A DNA stretch of 42,166 nucleotides from Trachelipus rathkii (GCA_015478945.1 JABUQX010088382.1:1-42166), one strand, 5' to 3'. Shown: positions 18,651 through 27,704, counted from the first letter of the stretch. Notes: generated by a model not told the origin, from the sequence alone. Program-made: numbers and translations.

Positions 18651-18776
18651 ATGGATGACCCGGTGAGGGTGTTTACGAAAATTTCACCCGGATACCTTTC
18701 GATAAATTATTCACAATTCTGGGAGATCTTTAATCGACTGAAGAAATTATTTAGTTCGCGGTTGGTTGGTGATTAA
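18651..18776 (+). CDS. Possible small protein, 41 aa
   Basis: A short frame starting MDDPVRVF and ending GLVGD-like (RLVGD), with an amphipathic part (INYSQFWEIFNRLKKLF). The frame is open further upstream to an ATG at 18576 (66 aa), but that part is AT-repeat-like. It is conserved in the right arm. Support is weak. Confidence 0.3.
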   Translation: MDDPVRVFTKISPGYLSINYSQFWEIFNRLKKLFSSRLVGD

Positions 18777-19132
18777 TCCCCAGACGCGACGATACAAATG
18801 TATTTTAAAATTTTCAGGCCACGCTAAACCCCTCACGTCTGAAAGTCAACAAATGTCCGTAAATGCAGCGATGCGAAACCCAAAAAACCATCTCCGACAT
18901 AGTTTGTTTAGAATCCAGCGGCCCTAATTACACGCGCGGCGATATGATGGCCACCTCCGCTCCAAATTGAGAAATTTTGAGCTTCGACCAACATCATATC
19001 GCCGCGCGTGTGATTAGGGTCGTTAGGTTCTAAACAAACTATGTCGGGGATGGTTTTTTAGGGTTAAATTTTGACTATTTCCGTTTTTTGAAGAAAATAA
19101 AAACTATCGTTGTGCATCACAAAAAGTTTGAA
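18777..19132. other. Gap holding a long inverted repeat
   Basis: No convincing gene. The centre is occupied by the 68-bp inverted repeat described separately. GC content is higher than in neighbouring intergenic DNA. Confidence 0.6.
18882..19059. repeat. Inverted repeat, 68-bp arms with 42-base loop (hairpin or MITE-like)
   Basis: Arms 18882-18949 and 18992-19059 are reverse complements with about seven mismatches; the ends are AAAAAACCATC and GATGGTTTTTT, and the inner ends contain CACGCGCGGCGATATGATG and its complement. Transcribed, it would fold into a long stem. It resembles a MITE with long terminal repeats, or a virus homologous-region or origin palindrome. I saw no second copy other than its mirror at 31200-31377. 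Confidence 0.9.
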
Positions 19133-19354
19133 ATGGATCCCGATAGTTTTAGCGAAGCCTTGTACGTGACGAAGAAATTGCTTAATTACTTATATTTAAA
19201 GGAGGACGATTTAAATATCGAATTCAAGAGACAAAGAGAAACATTAGGACGACTAAGAAATATTAAAACTTTGTCGCTGCTCATCGTCGTCCGTAGTAAG
19301 GCGTACGATAAACCTCGTTTTACCGGAAAGAACCTCGCTATTAGTTCACTCTAA
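19133..19354 (+). CDS. Small protein, 73 aa
   Basis: Starts MDPDSFSEALYVTKKLLNYL and continues with basic and hydrophobic helices; no family recognised. The frame is open upstream to a TTG at 19088, but the ATG at 19133 is the better start. Kept without change in the right arm (30905-31126). Its small size leaves doubt. Confidence 0.45.
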   Translation: MDPDSFSEALYVTKKLLNYLYLKEDDLNIEFKRQRETLGRLRNIKTLSLLIVVRSKAYDKPRFTGKNLAISSL

Positions 19355-19606
19355 GGATTTTATAATTAGCGACATGGAAAGCGCCTTCAAATATTGAACG
19401 ATTAATAATAACAATGTAAGCGGAAATCAAACGAATTTCTTTCTAAATATTGAAAAAATAAACAAATATAAAAATAAGAAATACGCAAATAAATAAATTA
19501 ATAAATTTTATTTTTATTTTCAAACCTTAAATGTATTTAGCCGAATAATAATATTATTAACTAATAATTTAAAAAAAACTATAGCGCAGTTCAAATTAAA
19601 ATTATA
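19355..19606. other. AT-rich leader of the histone-like gene
   Basis: Noncoding and AT-rich with stop codons in all frames. It differs from the right arm by a short cluster of changes just upstream of the histone-like start (CTATAGCG here against CAATAGTG there, with two extra As). Confidence 0.5.
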
Positions 19607-19888
19607 ATGGCAAAACCCCGAAAACCTAGAGATCCATCACGACCACCGCCGCCTTTAATTGCCAGTCTGGCCATTAAGAGAATAGTGAAGAAATCTGGTA
19701 TTAGACGAATCAGTAAAAAGGCGAGAGAAAAATTGAAGGATTATTTACAAACGTTTACGACGAAAGCTATACATTCTTCAGCTAAAAATACGAAACGGAG
19801 GAAAAGAAAAACGATCTCAGAAGACGACGTTATTATTGGTTTTCAGAAACTGGAAGAAAGAACCGCAGAGAAATTGTTGAGAAAATAA
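19607..19888 (+). CDS. Histone H4-like protein (left-arm copy)
   Basis: A 93-aa basic protein. Residues 20-83 fit the histone fold: helix 1 ASLAIKRIVKKS, loop 1 GIRRIS (H4 has a very similar G-hydrophobic-K/R-R-I-S), helix 2 about 37-62 (KKAREKLKDYLQTFTTKAIH), loop 2 with the KRKTIS signature (H4 and archaeal histones share RKTV), and helix 3 SEDDVIIGFQKLEER. The N-terminal tail is short, with Pro, Lys and Arg (KPRKPRDPSRPPPP), and lacks the canonical H4 tail with its lysine pattern. Known virus histones include the H4 of bracoviruses and the doublets of marseilleviruses; this one is much more divergent than a recent host capture. It lies 128 bases before the H3-like gene on the same strand. 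Confidence 0.85.
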   Translation: MAKPRKPRDPSRPPPPLIASLAIKRIVKKSGIRRISKKAREKLKDYLQTFTTKAIHSSAKNTKRRKRKTISEDDVIIGFQKLEERTAEKLLRK

Positions 19889-20016
19889 CTAGAAAATAGA
19901 AGGATACGACGACCAACGAGAACAACTGCGTGACAATCGATTTCACGGACGGGTGGACTTTGACCGACGACTGACCGTGCGACGGCGAACGAGTGAACGA
20001 CCTCTCCTTTATTACA

Positions 20017-20460
20017 ATGGGAGACGGCGAAGGCGGCTACGGCTGCGGCGTGGAAAAACCAGAAATCCCCCCTCCTTATTTCGGCAATCCGCTTTTCAAA
20101 ATTTTGAACAAATATTTGATACAAGCAGCGCGTTACGACCAAGATATACGCGATGAGTCTATAACGATATTTTTAAACGCATGCGCTAAAAGCTTTTTAG
20201 AAAACATCCCAATAATAGAGTCGTACAAGTTCAATACCGAAAATTATAAAGTGTTTCGGAACGAAACTTCGAAATTTTCACTAGACGACGAAAGTTTTGT
20301 ACGATTGAGACAAAATATCAGCCAATCGGTACGCGAAACCTACCGCGGATCGTCGTCGTCATCGCCATCGCCATCGCTATCGCAGATATCGTCAACATTA
20401 ACGTGTCCCGTTTCGTCTTTTAGCGCCGTTTTGGATAATAAAAAATGTAGTAAAAATTAA
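20017..20460 (+). CDS. Probable histone H3-like fold protein (left-arm copy)
   Basis: A 147-aa protein from the ATG at 20017 (a GTG further upstream is open but less likely). Residues about 24-103 resemble H3: helix 1 NPLFKILNKYLIQAA, then DQDIRDESITIFLNACAKSF, which has the D-I/L-R-x-E/Q-S spacing of H3 helix 2, and a last part KFSLDDESFVRLRQNI placed like H3 loop 2 and helix 3. Between helix 2 and loop 2 there is an insertion of about 15-20 residues. The N-terminus is acidic and Gly-rich, not an H3 tail, and the C-terminus is a Ser-rich tail. Its place next to the H4-like gene supports a dimer partner. The identification rests on pattern only and could be another histone-fold type. Confidence 0.5.
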   Translation: MGDGEGGYGCGVEKPEIPPPYFGNPLFKILNKYLIQAARYDQDIRDESITIFLNACAKSFLENIPIIESYKFNTENYKVFRNETSKFSLDDESFVRLRQNISQSVRETYRGSSSSSPSPSLSQISSTLTCPVSSFSAVLDNKKCSKN

Positions 20461-20572
20461 TTGTTTTTTAAATATTAAAAATTGTTCAACTTTTAATATA
20501 TAAAATAATAATTATTTTTGCATTATTAATAATAAAAGGTCGGTAAATAACACGCAGGTCTCATTAACTTCT

Positions 20573-21001
20573 TTAATACGACCCCTTAATTATGCTTAAA
20601 ATTGTATCTTCATCGGGTAATCTTTCATTCTCATTGGGAGTCGAAAATATGTTTTCGGCGGTGGGGAAATAAATATTATTTAAAGGATCCCACTGCAAAA
20701 CGTGGTTGGTTTTCTTAGCTCTCGCTACTTCATTGATCACATTTAAGGTTTCGAAACCATTTAGAGTTTTCGCGTCTTCTTTTCCTAAATAATATTGAAA
20801 TATAATAGCCCGTCTCATCGAATTGATTTCAGAAATATCGTCAATTTTAGAGGGAGGTGGGTTTAGTGTTTCGTGAAATCTAAGAGGAGGGTAGCGTTTA
20901 TTATTCACGATAAACCCCGTTTTAAAATAACGCCGACCTCCAGTATTCCAATTTTTTTCCCCCCTTCCTACCTTTGTATTATTCTTCTTATTATTCATCA
21001 T
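20573..21001 (-). CDS. Unknown 142-aa protein (left-arm copy)
   Basis: Not recognised. A basic Asn/Lys/Gly-rich N-terminus (1-30), a central part with NSMRRAIIFQYYLGKEDA, and an acidic C-terminal third. No membrane span. It is convergent with the H3-like gene (112-base gap) and divergent from the 433-aa gene, with only 29 bases between the two start codons. Same length in the right arm. Confidence 0.75.
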   Translation of the reverse strand: MMNNKKNNTKVGRGEKNWNTGGRRYFKTGFIVNNKRYPPLRFHETLNPPPSKIDDISEINSMRRAIIFQYYLGKEDAKTLNGFETLNVINEVARAKKTNHVLQWDPLNNIYFPTAENIFSTPNENERLPDEDTILSIIKGSY

Positions 21002-21030
21002 TTTTGTTTTTTTTGTTTTGTTTTTAAAAA
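21002..21030. promoter_or_regulatory. 29-base divergent promoter space
   Basis: Only 29 bases, nearly all T on the plus strand with a few Gs, separate the start codons of the 142-aa (-) and 433-aa (+) genes. Promoters for both must lie here or inside the opposite gene. No TATA or TAAG word is present. Confidence 0.4.
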
Positions 21031-22332
21031 ATGTTCGACAACCACGAGACCCTCGTAAACGATATTCGCGAATTTTATTTATTAATATGCGGCGACGATC
21101 ATTTTAACGATAGCGGCGCTTTGAATATAAATTTGACGATGGGAGAGAATTTGCCTGCAACGACGATGAAGACCGAGGTTAAGGCGACGGAGTCCGAATT
21201 TATAAAATATTTATTAAGCACCCCTACGTCGAAAAATTTCGTGCCCGTGATAAAACACCATTGGAATAAAAAGGATTTCTCACTCCGAGAGGCGAGAACG
21301 ACGAAATCGGCTTCGCGGGAACAACAGAGTCAGTGTCGTAAAATCGAGGATTATTTTAACGTCGACGCCGCAAAAAGGAAACCCGCGACCGTCGAAAAGT
21401 TTTTTACGTTCGAATATTTAATTCGGAAAATCGCATTCATTCAAGAAGAAGTAAAAGGAGAAGAAGAGAGAATTCGATCAATACGTTCATTCTCATCCGA
21501 CTTAGTCGAGTCGCTATCGGATACGTCGTTGGCGTCGGCGTCGGCATCGACGTTTAATCAATTATCGAATGCCGAGGTTGGTGGCGATACAAATATCAGT
21601 TCCCGAAACGCGTTAAAATTAATTTCAATTTACGGAATACTGTGGTTAATTTGCGTTTGGGTGAATATAGAAATGAATAGAAATAGTTTTCGGTACGCTC
21701 CTTCCATTATAAAAAAATATTTTTCAAAAAAATCCTTAAACGCCAGCATCGACGATTTAAAAGAAAACGCGCAATTCGAGGCAGTCACCAGGGCGTTTTA
21801 TTCCTTTTCCCCTTATCGCGTTTGGGAATCCGTGGTACATTCAAATAACAGTAGAATCAAAGTAGAGGCGGTATTTCTCTACAACGACGACGACGAAAAT
21901 AATTTTTCCAGCGACGGTTTTTTCAAAAAAATATCCGACCGTTTAGACATCAAAGACGAGAAAACGTTCTTGCGAAAATATGTTGATAGCGGGAGGTGTA
22001 TCGCTTTCAACGCGCATTTTTGCAAAATTTTAAAAATATTTTCTCTCGCTGTCGAAAGTATTTTATTTCATATCGCCGAACACAACGACGAAGACGAAGG
22101 TTCCGCTTGTGCGAGCGTTGGGGGTCACGTCGGGCCCCGAGAGCAGCAGCAGCTACCGTTTCGCACCCATATTTTATTATTCGGAATGGAATCGAAAAGG
22201 TTTTTTCAGTCCATGCCGATTTCGCTTCAGCAAAAATACAGGGAACATCACTTAGTGAACATCGTCGATGGCGGGACAGTATCCATTTCGAAACCTATAA
22301 TAAATATTTTTCAAAAAATAAATTTGCTCTAA
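21031..22332 (+). CDS. Unknown 433-aa protein (left-arm copy)
   Basis: Not recognised. Residues 1-150 are mixed and basic, 155-180 are a Ser/Ala-rich linker, 195-213 form a hydrophobic stretch (LISIYGILWLICVWVNIEMN) that might be a membrane span or buried helix, and 215-430 look globular with an Asp/Glu run at 285-290 and 352-357. The last 42 codons lie in a 142-bp tandem duplication whose second unit follows the stop codon. Confidence 0.8.
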   Translation: MFDNHETLVNDIREFYLLICGDDHFNDSGALNINLTMGENLPATTMKTEVKATESEFIKYLLSTPTSKNFVPVIKHHWNKKDFSLREARTTKSASREQQSQCRKIEDYFNVDAAKRKPATVEKFFTFEYLIRKIAFIQEEVKGEEERIRSIRSFSSDLVESLSDTSLASASASTFNQLSNAEVGGDTNISSRNALKLISIYGILWLICVWVNIEMNRNSFRYAPSIIKKYFSKKSLNASIDDLKENAQFEAVTRAFYSFSPYRVWESVVHSNNSRIKVEAVFLYNDDDENNFSSDGFFKKISDRLDIKDEKTFLRKYVDSGRCIAFNAHFCKILKIFSLAVESILFHIAEHNDEDEGSACASVGGHVGPREQQQLPFRTHILLFGMESKRFFQSMPISLQQKYREHHLVNIVDGGTVSISKPIINIFQKINLL

Positions 22333-22490
22333 ACCCGTTAATATTTTTCAGTCCATGCCGAATTCGCTTCAGCAAAAATACAGGGAACGCCACTTAGCGA
22401 ACATCGTCGATGGCGGGACAGTATTCATTTTGAAACCTATAATAAATATTTTTCAAAAAATAAATTTGCTCTAAAACTGTAAATATTTTT
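22207..22490 (+). repeat. 142-bp tandem duplication at the gene 3' end
   Basis: Unit 1 (22207-22348) includes the end and stop codon of the 433-aa gene; unit 2 (22349-22490) is an untranslated copy with about a dozen differences, mostly near its far end. Both start CAGTCCATGCCGA. The same pair occurs in the right arm (27767-28050). Confidence 0.9.
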
Positions 22491-22552
22491 TTTTCTAAAT
22501 AAAAAAAAATTAAGATTAACACATCTTCTTTCATTTACCACGAGGAAAAAAT

Positions 22553-25042
22553 ATGGAAAATATCGCCAGCGATTATTCCGGTTCTTACAAATGCAATTGT
22601 CCTGTTTCTCATTTAGGCAATCAAAGATTTAAAAACTATACAGATATTTACATACATTTAATCGGAAGGCTCGTATATTTTCCGCTAAAGGGAAATTACG
22701 AAAAAGAGAAAATTGAGGCGTATTTAGAATTCGTCGGAAATTATTTGGAGAGGATCGATCCCGATCTCGGCGAAATGTTTCTCAACATTTGGGAAAATAA
22801 TGGCCGTCCCCCCCAGGACAAAATGAAGATCGCTTTTGTCGCTAACTTATACGTGAAATCGATTTATAAGTTCTTGAAATTCCTTTCCGGGAATTTTGGG
22901 AAAAAGACGGGCGTAGAAGAGGCCTACGCGAATATCTTGTTCGTTTTAGGCGTATACGAAGAAACCAAATTCGTACACAAAGCCGAAGAAGGTAATTATT
23001 ACCTTTACGGTTACTTACTAAACAAATCGATGGTCGAAACCATTTTACAATATCGCCCAGAGTTAATGACGAATTACGCGTATTTCATGATCGAACTGAA
23101 TACGAATATTAGCAAGGATATAAAGAAGGACTCCACAATCTCTAAGAATCTAGATATCGCTCAATGTCAAGGAAATAAGGAACTGACCGTGAAACGTATT
23201 AACGAGCCAGCGGATTATTCTTCTTGGCACACGCCGCTGAGGGGTGACCATTTCCCATTTCCTTTCGGAAACGTTCGTGATTTCTTTTATACGGACGATT
23301 ATTTCGAAGAAACCGAACGAGAAATAACGATGGATGACGATGATCGGTTGACCTCCACGTTCGTGGATATCGATTGGGATATGTTACGTATGAACGGCGA
23401 TGAACTAAAAGCTAAAACCTGTTCTCATACTTTGGCGCTACAGGATAACGTCATCCACATATCGGCTAAAGCGACAGAGCGCCCGAATACGTTGGATATA
23501 TTTTGCGATTTCTACGTTCCGGGTGCTAACGAACAGGAACCCCTGACGTTAATGATGAATCGTGAAGTTAAATCGAAAAATACTTCCTGCAAAGTTTATT
23601 TTCTTTCCTCCCCATTTAAGACGTTGTTCGAACACACGGCGGGAGTAAAATATAATGCCGATAACGGTAGCCATTTTGTTCATTTATTCGATACCCAAGA
23701 CGATTACGCCCACGTTAAAGAGCGATTGAGAATTAATAACGCTCATAATGAGATTATTGAAAAAATATTTTTCGAGACGAGCGGCAACGTAGCTGCTAAG
23801 GGCGCGAATATCGAAACATCGACGGCGACCAACAACGATAGCCCTTATCATTTTTTGCCGTGTAAGCGACTGTTATACGAATTTATAACCGACCCGCCGG
23901 CACTGGAGGTTCAACTGCCCGAAGAAGGTGCTACCAACGCCCACCGCCTATTCAACCCGATACCCAGGAGCGAAACGTCGATCGATATGCCGTTGATGAC
24001 GTATTTATTCCCGGCCTCGGGATTAGATTATTTCGCGTATATTAGTGACACCTATTCTCGCGAAAGGGCGAACTATTTGAAACCGGGCGTGATATCCGTA
24101 ACGGACGAAAGCGGCGCAACAAAAATAGAAGCGGGCGCCGCCGCATTTTTGTGGACGTCAATCTATGTCAACCTCAATTTTGCTCTATCGTTTTACACCG
24201 AAAGTGTCATAGTGTTTAATATTTTGCGGAAATATGAAAACCTTAGATGGGAAAATATAGTAGAATTCCTAAAACCGAAACCAGAATTGAGAATTCGCTC
24301 TCTTTGCGAAAATATAAAAATTAAAGAGTTAATGTTTAAATTCGATGATTTATCGGGCTTGAAAGAGAAATTCGCTAAAATATTTCCCGATTTTGAGTTC
24401 CCGATTGTCGTTGAAGATGTATTGGTAAAGGATAATATTATAATCTCCCCCGATCGATTATTTTCTATAACGAAAGACGTGCTAAATTTGATCGCGAATG
24501 TTGAAATTAAATCTTTTTACGCTTTCCAAATCTTCCTAGCAACCGTCACTTTATCTCATCCCTTCGCGGAATTGTCTCCGATTTTCGTAAATTGCCACTG
24601 GGATTTTAACACTATAGCGATTTGTTTCCAATTTTTATTAGCCAAATCGTGGAAGTTCGTAGAGACCGTTCATAGTTTAATTAAAAAAACGAAAAAGGTT
24701 TTCAAATCTCTGGAATTTTCGTTCACTCTACAATCTATAATTTCGCAAATTCATTTCGCCATGTGTAACTTATCGTACTCGTCAATTTTTTCTGAGAAGC
24801 ACAGTTTCGATAACAAAAATATCTCATTAAAATTTACGGTTGATTTAACGATTAGAATGATCGATTTCTTCACCACCAGAATGAAAAGCGTCGACGACAT
24901 CGATAATTTTCCCTACGATGGTTTTCAAAGCTATAGTTTGGAAATGATAAGAACCTATAGAATTTTCACGACGTTCTTCGGTTTATATAACAGATTTTTT
25001 AAGAGCGAATTCCCCACTAAATTGCTTCTGGCCGATATTTAA
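22553..25042 (+). CDS. Large unknown protein, left copy truncated at palindrome centre (829 aa)
   Basis: Not recognised. It has an N-terminal CxCxxxH (residues 14-20), followed by long alpha/beta sequence without membrane spans; an acidic patch MDDDD lies near 260 and residues 560-800 are rich in Phe and Ile. It is similar in size to a virus polymerase subunit or capsid-associated protein, but shows no motif I can assign. The last residues (after KLL at about 825) are read from spacer DNA, so the natural C-terminus is missing. A TAAG word lies 38 bases upstream of the ATG. Confidence 0.8.
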   Translation: MENIASDYSGSYKCNCPVSHLGNQRFKNYTDIYIHLIGRLVYFPLKGNYEKEKIEAYLEFVGNYLERIDPDLGEMFLNIWENNGRPPQDKMKIAFVANLYVKSIYKFLKFLSGNFGKKTGVEEAYANILFVLGVYEETKFVHKAEEGNYYLYGYLLNKSMVETILQYRPELMTNYAYFMIELNTNISKDIKKDSTISKNLDIAQCQGNKELTVKRINEPADYSSWHTPLRGDHFPFPFGNVRDFFYTDDYFEETEREITMDDDDRLTSTFVDIDWDMLRMNGDELKAKTCSHTLALQDNVIHISAKATERPNTLDIFCDFYVPGANEQEPLTLMMNREVKSKNTSCKVYFLSSPFKTLFEHTAGVKYNADNGSHFVHLFDTQDDYAHVKERLRINNAHNEIIEKIFFETSGNVAAKGANIETSTATNNDSPYHFLPCKRLLYEFITDPPALEVQLPEEGATNAHRLFNPIPRSETSIDMPLMTYLFPASGLDYFAYISDTYSRERANYLKPGVISVTDESGATKIEAGAAAFLWTSIYVNLNFALSFYTESVIVFNILRKYENLRWENIVEFLKPKPELRIRSLCENIKIKELMFKFDDLSGLKEKFAKIFPDFEFPIVVEDVLVKDNIIISPDRLFSITKDVLNLIANVEIKSFYAFQIFLATVTLSHPFAELSPIFVNCHWDFNTIAICFQFLLAKSWKFVETVHSLIKKTKKVFKSLEFSFTLQSIISQIHFAMCNLSYSSIFSEKHSFDNKNISLKFTVDLTIRMIDFFTTRMKSVDDIDNFPYDGFQSYSLEMIRTYRIFTTFFGLYNRFFKSEFPTKLLLADI

Positions 25043-27704
25043 TTTCCGTCGAGTACGAATTTCCGTACGAAAAACCGCGACACACTTGTAAAAATCGCAT
25101 TTCGTATTTATCGACTTTCGACGGTTCCAAAAACGATATATATCGACCCGGTTCGTGATTCGTGGGCTGCGGGTTTACGTTTTTTTTTACCACGGCGAAT
25201 GGATAACCGCGAAAATAAACACCGTCCATCAGCAATTTAGTGGGGAATTCGCTCTTAAAAAATCTGTTATATAAACCGAAGAACGTCGTGAAAATTCTAT
25301 AGGTTCTTATCATTTCCAAACTATAGCTTTGAAAACCATCGTAGGGAAAATTATCGATGTCGTCGACGCTTTTCATTCTGGTGGTGAAGAAATCGATCAT
25401 TCTAATCGTTAAATCAACCGTAAATTTTAATGAGATATTTTTGTTATCGAAACTGTGCTTCTCAGAAAAAATTGACGAGTACGATAAGTTACACATGGCG
25501 AAATGAATTTGCGAAATTATAGATTGTAGAGTGAACGAAAATTCCAGAGATTTGAAAACCTTTTTCGTTTTTTTAATTAAACTATGAACGGTCTCTACGA
25601 ACTTCCACGATTTGGCTAATAAAAATTGGAAACAAATCGCTATAGTGTTAAAATCCCAGTGGCAATTTACGAAAATCGGAGACAATTCCGCGAAGGGATG
25701 AGATAAAGTGACGGTTGCTAGGAAGATTTGGAAAGCGTAAAAAGATTTAATTTCAACATTCGCGATCAAATTTAGCACGTCTTTCGTTATAGAAAATAAT
25801 CGATCGGGGGAGATTATAATATTATCCTTTACCAATACATCTTCAACGACAATCGGGAACTCAAAATCGGGAAATATTTTAGCGAATTTCTCTTTCAAGC
25901 CCGATAAATCATCGAATTTAAACATTAACTCTTTAATTTTTATATTTTCGCAAAGAGAGCGAATTCTCAATTCTGGTTTCGGTTTTAGGAATTCTACTAT
26001 ATTTTCCCATCTAAGGTTTTCATATTTCCGCAAAATATTAAACACTATGACACTTTCGGTGTAAAACGATAGAGCAAAATTGAGGTTGACATAGATTGAC
26101 GTCCACAAAAATGCGGCGGCGCCCGCTTCTATTTTTGTTGCGCCGCTTTCGTCCGTTACGGATATCACGCCCGGTTTCAAATAGTTCGCCCTTTCGCGAG
26201 AATAGGTGTCACTAATATACGCGAAATAATCTAATCCCGAGGCCGGGAATAAATACGTCATCAACGGCATATCGATCGACGTTTCGCTCCTGGGTATCGG
26301 GTTGAATAGGCGGTGGGCGTTGGTAGCACCTTCTTCGGGCAGTTGAACCTCCAGTGCCGGCGGGTCGGTTATAAATTCGTATAACAGTCGCTTACACGGC
26401 AAAAAATGATAAGGGCTATCGTTGTTGGTCGCCGTCGATGTTTCGATATTCGCGCCCTTAGCAGCTACGTTGCCGCTCGTCTCGAAAAATATTTTTTCAA
26501 TAATCTCATTATGAGCGTTATTAATTCTCAATCGCTCTTTAACGTGGGCGTAATCGTCTTGGGTATCGAATAAATGAACAAAATGGCTACCGTTATCGGC
26601 ATTATATTTTACTCCCGCCGTGTGTTCGAACAACGTCTTAAATGGGGAGGAAAGAAAATAAACTTTGCAGGAAGTATTTTTCGATTTAACTTCACGATTC
26701 ATCATTAACGTCAGGGGTTCCTGTTCGTTAGCACCCGGAACGTAGAAATCGCAAAATATATCCAACGTATTCGGGCGCTCTGTCGCTTTAGCCGATATGT
26801 GGATGACGTTATCCTGTAGCGCCAAAGTATGAGAACAGGTTTTAGCTTTTAGTTCATCGCCGTTCATACGTAACATATCCCAATCGATATCCACGAACGT
26901 GGAGGTCAACCGATCATCGTCATCCATCGTTATTTCTCGTTCGGTTTCTTCGAAATAATCGTCCGTATAAAAGAAATCACGAACGTTTCCGAAAGGAAAT
27001 GGGAAATGGTCACCCCTCAGCGGCGTGTGCCAAGAAGAATAATCCGCTGGCTCGTTAATACGTTTCACGGTCAGTTCCTTATTTCCTTGACATTGAGCGA
27101 TATCTAGATTCTTAGAGATTGTGGAGTCCTTCTTTATATCCTTGCTAATATTCGTATTCAGTTCGATCATGAAATACGCGTAATTCGTCATTAACTCTGG
27201 GCGATATTGTAAAATGGTTTCGACCATCGATTTGTTTAGTAAGTAACCGTAAAGGTAATAATTACCTTCTTCGGCTTTGTGTACGAATTTGGTTTCTTCG
27301 TATACGCCTAAAACGAACAAGATATTCGCGTAGGCCTCTTCTACGCCCGTCTTTTTCCCAAAATTCCCGGAAAGGAATTTCAAGAACTTATAAATCGATT
27401 TCACGTATAAGTTAGCGACAAAAGCGATCTTCATTTTGTCCTGGGGGGGACGGCCATTATTTTCCCAAATGTTGAGAAACATTTCGCCGAGATCGGGATC
27501 GATCCTCTCCAAATAATTTCCGACGAATTCTAAATACGCCTCAATTTTCTCTTTTTCGTAATTTCCCTTTAGCGGAAAATATACGAGCCTTCCGATTAAA
27601 TGTATGTAAATATCTGTATAGTTTTTAAATCTTTGATTGCCTAAATGAGAAACAGGACAATTGCATTTGTAAGAACCGGAATAATCGCTGGCGATATTTT
27701 CCAT
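25017..27704 (-). CDS. Large unknown protein, right copy, reads through the spacer (895 aa)
   Basis: Mirror of the gene at 22553-25042 with the same first 825 residues. It then continues through the single-copy spacer for about 66 more residues of good protein-like sequence, and ends in four or five residues (PEAI region) read from the opposite arm. So this copy is the more complete one, but its end is also set by the rearrangement and the ancestral protein was probably longer. Confidence 0.8.
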   Translation of the reverse strand: MENIASDYSGSYKCNCPVSHLGNQRFKNYTDIYIHLIGRLVYFPLKGNYEKEKIEAYLEFVGNYLERIDPDLGEMFLNIWENNGRPPQDKMKIAFVANLYVKSIYKFLKFLSGNFGKKTGVEEAYANILFVLGVYEETKFVHKAEEGNYYLYGYLLNKSMVETILQYRPELMTNYAYFMIELNTNISKDIKKDSTISKNLDIAQCQGNKELTVKRINEPADYSSWHTPLRGDHFPFPFGNVRDFFYTDDYFEETEREITMDDDDRLTSTFVDIDWDMLRMNGDELKAKTCSHTLALQDNVIHISAKATERPNTLDIFCDFYVPGANEQEPLTLMMNREVKSKNTSCKVYFLSSPFKTLFEHTAGVKYNADNGSHFVHLFDTQDDYAHVKERLRINNAHNEIIEKIFFETSGNVAAKGANIETSTATNNDSPYHFLPCKRLLYEFITDPPALEVQLPEEGATNAHRLFNPIPRSETSIDMPLMTYLFPASGLDYFAYISDTYSRERANYLKPGVISVTDESGATKIEAGAAAFLWTSIYVNLNFALSFYTESVIVFNILRKYENLRWENIVEFLKPKPELRIRSLCENIKIKELMFKFDDLSGLKEKFAKIFPDFEFPIVVEDVLVKDNIIISPDRLFSITKDVLNLIANVEIKSFYAFQIFLATVTLSHPFAELSPIFVNCHWDFNTIAICFQFLLAKSWKFVETVHSLIKKTKKVFKSLEFSFTLQSIISQIHFAMCNLSYSSIFSEKHSFDNKNISLKFTVDLTIRMIDFFTTRMKSVDDIDNFPYDGFQSYSLEMIRTYRIFTTFFGLYNRFFKSEFPTKLLMDGVYFRGYPFAVVKKNVNPQPTNHEPGRYISFLEPSKVDKYEMRFLQVCRGFSYGNSYSTEIKYRPEAI
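25027..25230. other. 204-bp single-copy spacer at palindrome centre
   Basis: Read on the minus strand this spacer is open and protein-like (MDGVYFRGYPFAVVKK is part of it) and continues the 895-aa gene of the right arm. It is therefore coding sequence of that gene rather than intergenic DNA. The boundaries are exact: 25026 and 25231 are the last paired bases. Confidence 0.9.

Noticed and set aside
19843..20142. 99-codon frame antisense to the histone-like genes
   Set aside because: It is fully covered by the two better-supported genes on the other strand.
21996..22397. 133-codon Arg-rich frame inside the 433-aa gene
   Set aside because: Alternative frame of a well-supported gene; its extension comes from the tandem repeat.
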